DNA from: Caprella mutica
Lineage: Eukaryota; Arthropoda; Malacostraca; Amphipoda; Caprellidae
Assembly: GCA_947561585.1 (NCBI GenBank)
Contig: CANNZV010001839.1
Location: 62,001 to 126,000, forward strand
DNA length: 64,000 nt
Reading direction: 5' to 3'
Part shown: positions 58,037-64,000 of the stretch, piece after piece
How the letters are laid out: each line of letters starts with the position of its first letter
Position numbering within the stretch: the first letter of the stretch is position 1
Position numbers and translations under genes: made by a program
Notes under the pieces: model-generated
Told to the model about the DNA's origin: nothing
Databases searched by the model: none
What the model saw: the letters and a program-made list of their open reading frames with translations, nothing else

Positions 58037-60189
58037 TTAAATTGGCCTGTTAACTTGAACATGTTAAATTGAGAGTTTGATAAGAATATTCTAATGCATA
58101 ACCTTTTAATTCCGTAAAAAAAACATACTCAAAGTATAATGATCAAAAACTTACAATTTATTACCATTTATTTGAGCAGAGTGTTCATATGTATTCTCCG
58201 TTAGTGAGAAGTTAATTCAATTCTGCAAATCCTTCCTTTGGAGTCTGATTTAATACTCTTTGAAGTCCTTTAGATCTCTTCTAATCTTGAACATCTATCA
58301 AATTTGGTGCTATATTAGAACAATTAACTGACTTAAAAAGGGCCTACAGAAATGGTGTTATACTTTGAAAAAACAGTTTGAAATTTTCACTCCTCATCAG
58401 TTTCTGTAATTTTGAAGTACCCACAGAGTATTGAAGGATGATGCATAAGACAGCAATGAATCTTCTATGGTCATGCAAAAATATTATCTCTTGATGTTGA
58501 AATAACTGTTTTAAAATTAATCGGAAGAAGGTGAATCGAATCAACTTTTTCAGAAACAAACAGTTAAAGCTCGAACTGGTGATCATGCATGAAATGTTAA
58601 TTCACTATAAAATATGATAGTGCTACCTGGTCACATCATCAGGGCTGAGATAATAACAGAAACAATATAGACACGTTACTTCCTTTGCTCAGTATATCTT
58701 TCAAATTACAACACAATTAACTTTCCAAATTATGTTTCCCTATATTCTAATTCATGAGAGAATAGATAGCGATTAGACAACAATGAGAAGCTAAGGCAAT
58801 AATTTTGCTGCCATCAGTTGTTTGTTGTTCATTAATTATTTCTCTGTAGGGTACTTATTCATGCAGTTGTTAGGTGTATCTACCCACTCAAGACACTATA
58901 GTATTGTGTAGCGTGCCAGACACTCCTCTGAGTTGCTTTATATCAGAGGATATGCCTTGTTATGACTAATTAAATTGGCTTTGGACTGAGAACTATACAT
59001 GATACTGTAAAATGAAACTATGAAGAGGGTCGGAAAAAAGGACATTTCATATTCATTGTCATTATCTGCATTAACATATTATCCAGTCCACATAATATAA
59101 TAGATTACACTAAATAATATTATCCATTCCACAGTATATAATATTATCCATCCCACAGTATTGTGTATGATTTATATATTTCAATTTATTTTCCTGTTCA
59201 ATAGTGATTTTCCCATAAGAAATCAATTTGTGCATATGAATTTTTTACTTATTATTGAAAAATAAATATTCATAGTTTTTTTTTAAATTATTTCGTGAAA
59301 TGGAATGTCCGTTGTCATAAATAAATGAACAATAGGGTCTGAAATCTGTTTCAAACCTTCTCGTTCATTCTGATAGTCAAACTCATTAGAGTAAAGTTCA
59401 GTACAATACCGATTTATAAATTTCATACGAAAGATTCCAATATCTTTAATAGCCGTTAGCTGCTTTTACATACTTGATATTTGGTTTTAAAATAAAATTC
59501 TTGTTTACAATTTACTGAGCTAACTTTATTTAATCTAATATTCAGTTTCTGCTTTCTGATTCAAGTAAACTGACTTTCTCAGTTGATATCTATGAGTGCT
59601 TTTATGTCATGTTGAACAAAAACAAGTTGAAATATATTTTCTTTTGGTTGATAGTGGATTGTAATTTATAAAGAATACGTACTTAAATGCAGAACAAACA
59701 AATACAAACTTAAATGTAGAACAAATAATGGATCGTGTTTTTTTATAACAAGATAGCTCCTCTCTTATGAATGTAAACACTATATTTAACGATTTTCTCT
59801 CTCCACGTAGAAAATTAGAAAATATCACTGAGTTTGTTCCCAAGAGGAGAAGATAAAACTGATTCTTTTCTGACATATTTTACGGGGAAGTTGCAGTTAT
59901 CGCACTCTAGCAACTCATGAATATTTTATGAGTCAAATAAATATTCAAAAGTAATGGCAATTAACCTATAAACTGCAGTCGGTTGACATAATCATACGAC
60001 CTTATTAGAATAGATCGGAATAGATAAAAGTTAAATTCAAACTATATGATACTTTGCCACTCTTAGATATGAATTTATAAATAAATAATAAAAATAAACA
60101 TTAGTGATTGATGTTGATTAATATTTCTTAATGGAAATTATTGTAGATCTTTTTTCATAAATGATTTTTCTGAGAATGAAGTATATGAA

Positions 60190-61918
60190 GTTATAAACTA
60201 GCTAAAGAATAATAAAAGCAGACTTCACGTTGTCCCTGTATGTTTTTTTAAACGTGTAGCAAATATTTTATCACCTGTACTGGCTGTAATTTTTAACAAA
60301 TGTATAAATGAAGCGAAATTTCCTAACTCTTTAAAAATAGCCAAAGTAGTGCCGGTGTTTAAAGTGGAGATTCTACTGATGTGAGTAATTTCAAGCCTAT
60401 ATCTGTACTACCGACCATCAGCAAGATTTTCGAGAAATAAGTCTATCCCAGACTTAACAGTTATTTATTGAATAATAAAATTTTGTCAGATCGTCAGTTT
60501 GGTTTCAGAAAAAAATATGTCGGTGTCCAATGCCTTTGTATTGATGTTTAATTATTTGTATACTGAACTTGATTAGGGAAATTATGTTTTCTCAATATTT
60601 GTAGATTTTTCAAAGGCGTTTGACTGTGTTAATCATGAAATTCTACTAGCTAAACTGCAGCATTACGGTGTTAGAGGAATTGTAAATGATTTATTCAGGT
60701 CATATTTGACTGATAGATATCAGTATGTTGCAACTAATAATATTCAATCATCTCTCAGAAAAATAAATTTTGGTGTGCCACAAGGTTCCATTTTAGACCA
60801 ATCTTTTGTTCGCTATCTTTATCAACCATATTATGTCTTCCTCTGACTTTTTCAATTATATAATGTATGCTGATGATAGCACTATGAGCTATTCGTTTCC
60901 TAAGGATAGACTTTAATATGTTAATAATGAAATCAATTCAGCTGGTTACTATCAATTCAATGGTTACTATGTAATAAATTAGCTGTCGATGTTCGAATCT
61001 GATTAGTCTGAAAAATTCCTAGGTGTTGTTATTGATAGGAATTTATCTTTTTCTGGGCATATTAATTATATAGCTACAAAAAATTCTAAAGTTATTGGTA
61101 TTTTGTATATTTTAACTCTTATGTCCCTCTATATGTACTAAAATAAAAATATTTTTCATTGATACATCCGTATTTTACTAATTGATTAGAGCTTTATGGT
61201 ATTGCTACAAAGACTAATCTGAACCAACTGGTTGTCTTGCAAAAGAAAACTGCTAGAGCAATTTATGGATTTGGTTATGGTGATCATACTAATCAGTATT
61301 TCATTTTTAGTAATATTCCGAAGTTTGAGGAAATATATAAGCTAATACTAAATTTTTTTATACTTTTAGGCCATCAAGTTTGACAGGGACAAACAGCTGA
61401 AGTTGAATCTACGGACACATGGAGAGGTACATGACAGCAATACCAGGGGAGCGTCCCGCAAAGTTCTGCCTAAGTACAAGAGGACGGTGTCTCAGAGATC
61501 TTTCCTGTACGCTGCCATATCGTTGTGGAATGGACTACCTCTTCATATAAGTCCATAAACAGTCTACCTCTGTTCAAGAAAAAATGAGATACTTCTACGT
61601 AGCCTCATATTCTCTCGTATCGTAAAACTTACTTTGTATTCTGTTTTCTAATAATTTGACTACTATGAATATATATTTATGGTTTGTGTACAATTATAGG
61701 TGCTAATGTTTGTATTTTGTGTTTTTATATTGCTCTTGAGTTTGGTGAAAATTAATTTGTTTCTTGAATTCAAATTTAAATAGGTTGCCTTTGAAGCTTC
61801 GGCTTAAAAGGGCCCTTATGATTCCTCATGTTTTTATTTATTACTCTGATTTACCCTATTTTTATATGAGATCAAGGTAAAGCTTCAATATTGTTCCAAT
61901 AAATAAATTAAAAAAAAA
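60190..61918 (+). mobile_element. Decayed Jockey/CR1-group LINE
   Basis: RT sequence scattered over all three plus frames begins near 60190 and ends after a C-terminal block, a 3' UTR of about 350 bp, AATAAATAAA (61897-61906) and a short A run (61909-61917), the likely poly(A) tail. The 5' part with the endonuclease and ORF1 is missing. It sits inside copy B and has no counterpart in copy A, so it either inserted after the duplication or was lost from A. Confidence 0.75.
60230..61560 (+). pseudogene. LINE reverse transcriptase relic
   Basis: Pieces in order: VANILSPVLAVIFNKCINEA, FPNSLKIAKVVPVFK, then one frame over SNFKPISVLPTISKIFEK and LLNNKILSDRQFGFRK, then VDFSKAFDCVNHEILLAKL (motif A), INFGVPQGSIL (motif B) and YADDST (motif C, near 60865-60882). 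A separate block near the C-terminus reads VSQRSFLYAAISLWNGLPLH, a sequence type that closes many CR1/Jockey-group ORFs. Stops and frameshifts occur every few dozen codons, far more than in the other LINEs here, so this is the oldest of the four. Motifs are recognisable but no active enzyme could be made. Confidence 0.75.
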
Positions 61919-62564
61919 TGAACACTACATAACCGATCCTGTTTCTATAACTTGCTTTGTACAGTCTCGTGAATTCCATGAAATATAACATCTATGGTGA
62001 TGATAAAAGAAGATGATATGGTGTGGTAGTTTTTAATAAGATATAATGAGAAGGAATACTTCAGGAGTTAAGCAGACGACACACCATAATGTACAGCTGT
62101 CAATTCTCTATTATAGAAATATACGGAAATTACCAACATTAACAGAAAAGATCATAGGGAAGAATGGGAGATATTTTTTTCGTAATCTTACATTTTTCTC
62201 GTGGTGTTAATAAGAAGAATTGAGCTAAGATTGAGTAGTTATCGTACCCACCAATACTTGCCAACACAGAATTAAAGAGATATTATGCGAATAATTTATT
62301 GCTGATGAAGTCTGAACTAAGAGCAAAATTACGTAGATAATCTAAAAATATCCTAGGGAATATAGTTCCATTCATAACCTTTTTTCCTCTGAGAATTTTT
62401 CATATATTTTCAAATATTCTCAAACTTGTGTTAGTGTTTTATTCCAGTTCAACATAATCAGTTTCCTGTTTTACTAGAAATAATGAATTATTCTAGATGA
62501 TATTCATATGTTCCATTTCTTCAATATTTATAAATCAATTTTGTTCTCATTTTTGAAGAATATT

Positions 62565-62750
62565 TGCATGAAGTGATCTCGACTTGTCTCAAATTCTGTT
62601 CTGTTCACAGGTAAAATGTTTCCCCTTCTCCATTCAGACATCTCTTCAGTTTGTAATTTGCACACTAATCGCAACTAATTACAGATACATTGTATGGAAA
62701 TTACAACCTGGGTCTGCTTAGGATTACACTTGAGTCCTAGAGTGGCAATA
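62565..62750 (+). repeat. Dispersed repeat family, copy 3
   Basis: CAAATTCTGTTCTGTTCACA, GGTAAAATGTTTCC and CATCTCTTCAGTTTGTAATT match the reverse complement of 5275-5440 closely. It lies in copy B but at a non-collinear, inverted position. Confidence 0.55.
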
Positions 62751-64000
62751 CGGTGAAAATGAATTTAATAAATGCTTAAACTGTGAGTCGTAAATTTAGT
62801 TTTAGCAAGGAAGTACAGTGAACACAGAAGAAGTAAAATATATTAAAATTCATTTTCATCGTTGACACGATTCAACACTTCACTGTATGTTGCTCAAGAG
62901 ATTTATATTGTTATAATATATATTTCGATGTACATTTCATATAATTATTAATTTATAAGATAAATTATAAATAATCATATTGTTTCATTTATAATATAGT
63001 TAATTCATATACATTTCTTAAATTAAATTACATAAACAATTCTTTATAAAATCTGCCCACATCTGCTCTCATTCAAAAATCATTATGATAATTAATTCAT
63101 GATGGAAACAATAAAAAAATCAATATAGGGTAGGTTAAATTGCATTTTATTATATTCAACTGGTATCTCTTTTGGTAATTAAAATTTAATATAATTAACA
63201 GGAAGTCTATCCCCTCGTATAATGTCCGTTTTGTATCATAAATACGAGAGTAAATAATATTTAAAAAGCAATATATTTGGTATATATGTTTGAACAAATT
63301 CCAGATACGACCGATAAATATAAAGGAATGGCAAGATACATATAAAGTAATTTAAAAGGGATGTGCTTTGAAACTTACACGTCAAACTCAATTGCTGTTA
63401 ATATTATTTTTTTTATATGGAATATTTCAAACGATCATAACTACAGAATCACAACTCAATAATGGTCTTTCCAAACTAGGAATCTCACTAACTATTTTAA
63501 ATTTCAATACAATTCTGGGATATAATTGAAATGTAACACTACCTTCTGACTAAATAATGAGCAATCAACAGTTTGTACCAGGCACTGAGAGGAAAATAGC
63601 TAAATGTACATATATTAATCTCTTCTTGAAAGAACTTATTACTATAAAACTATCAAACTAATTAGTTATTACTAATCAGGTTGTTAAAGAATATGAAATT
63701 GAGGATATGAAAACGCATAAATATCATTGTTTTCTAATAATATATTTATTTACTAATGACTCGATGATAATACTTTCCCATCAAATTAAGGAAATAACCA
63801 AAATAACAAAAGAAAAACAAAACTGCAACAAATTCTCTTTTCGTGAGGTTATAAACGAAGTTTTCCACAATCTTCACCCAACGCCGGAGAGTTTAATCAG
63901 GAATTTATTTCTGTGCTGAGAGTCTTAAATAAACAGAGACAAGCTAAATTTAGGAGTTAGAATTGGCGAGTGGCATGGAAATGGAAGTATCTTGAAGAAA

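Larger units (their letters stand above)
56280..64000 (+). repeat. Copy B of the segmental duplication, running off the window end
   Basis: It mirrors copy A (160-6545) in the same direction; the anchors are given under copy A. Near its start the phrase TATCGGGAATGACAC is itself doubled (56285-56302 and 56309-56326). It carries two private insertions, the TTAA element (57210-58036) and the LINE (60.2-61.9 kb). Between 59.2 and 63.1 kb the correspondence to copy A is weak even after removing the LINE, so further indels must have occurred. The last block, 63790-64000, still aligns with 6345-6540, so the duplication continues beyond the window. Confidence 0.75.

Overview
This window looks like AT-rich nuclear DNA of an animal, most probably an arthropod (insect-like). 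The evidence is long non-coding stretches with stops in every frame, no operon-like gene packing, LINE-type non-LTR retrotransposons, Tc1/mariner and hAT-type DNA transposons, a tRNA-like repeat head, satellites and microsatellites. I cannot name the species. I find no intact host protein-coding gene. Every convincing protein similarity belongs to a transposable element, and every such gene is broken. The rest is intergenic or intronic.

Layout. (1) 0.16-6.5 kb is copy A of an old direct segmental duplication whose partner, copy B, is at 56.3-64 kb and runs off the window end. Each copy carries private insertions that serve as markers: a 905-bp terminal-inverted-repeat (TIR) element in A (550-1454), and an 827-bp TTAA-flanked element (57210-58036) and a decayed LINE (60.2-61.9 kb) in B. 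(2) 6.6-9.1 kb, minus strand: a 5'-truncated LINE with a reverse transcriptase and a C-terminal zinc-knuckle plus PD-(D/E)xK-like endonuclease region, with two frameshifts. (3) 12.86-14.11 kb: a cluster of three unrelated tandem repeats (60-, 50- and 147-bp units) around a tRNA-like SINE head, then a psq-type helix-turn-helix fragment. (4) 15.2-15.9 kb: the RNase H and zinc-knuckle tail of another LINE, ending in (TAA)n. (5) 25.2-27.4 kb, minus strand: a GC-rich Jockey/CR1/I-group LINE with an internal 226-bp tandem duplication, abutting a poly(A)32 run and a nearly perfect 97-bp snap-back hairpin. (6) 29.1-29.7 and 35.9-36.9 kb: two foldback-like elements whose ends are arrays of about 15-bp units in inverted orientation. 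(7) 37.3-38.9 kb: a Tc1-like element with 500-bp inverted arms that include transposase coding sequence. (8) 41.6-42.7 kb: a 33-bp minisatellite of 32 units in perfect register. (9) 51.9-53.5 kb: a hAT-type MITE inserted across the left edge of a mariner (DD37D) element.

No pathway or operon logic joins these parts. What the window records is a history of duplication, nested insertion, truncation and tandem expansion. The most unusual structures are the foldback elements built of 15-bp arrays, the snap-back hairpin next to the LINE, the Tc1 element with rebuilt inverted arms, and the paralogous empty sites that order insertions relative to the duplication. All alignments were made by eye, so boundaries and identities are approximate unless exact bases are given.
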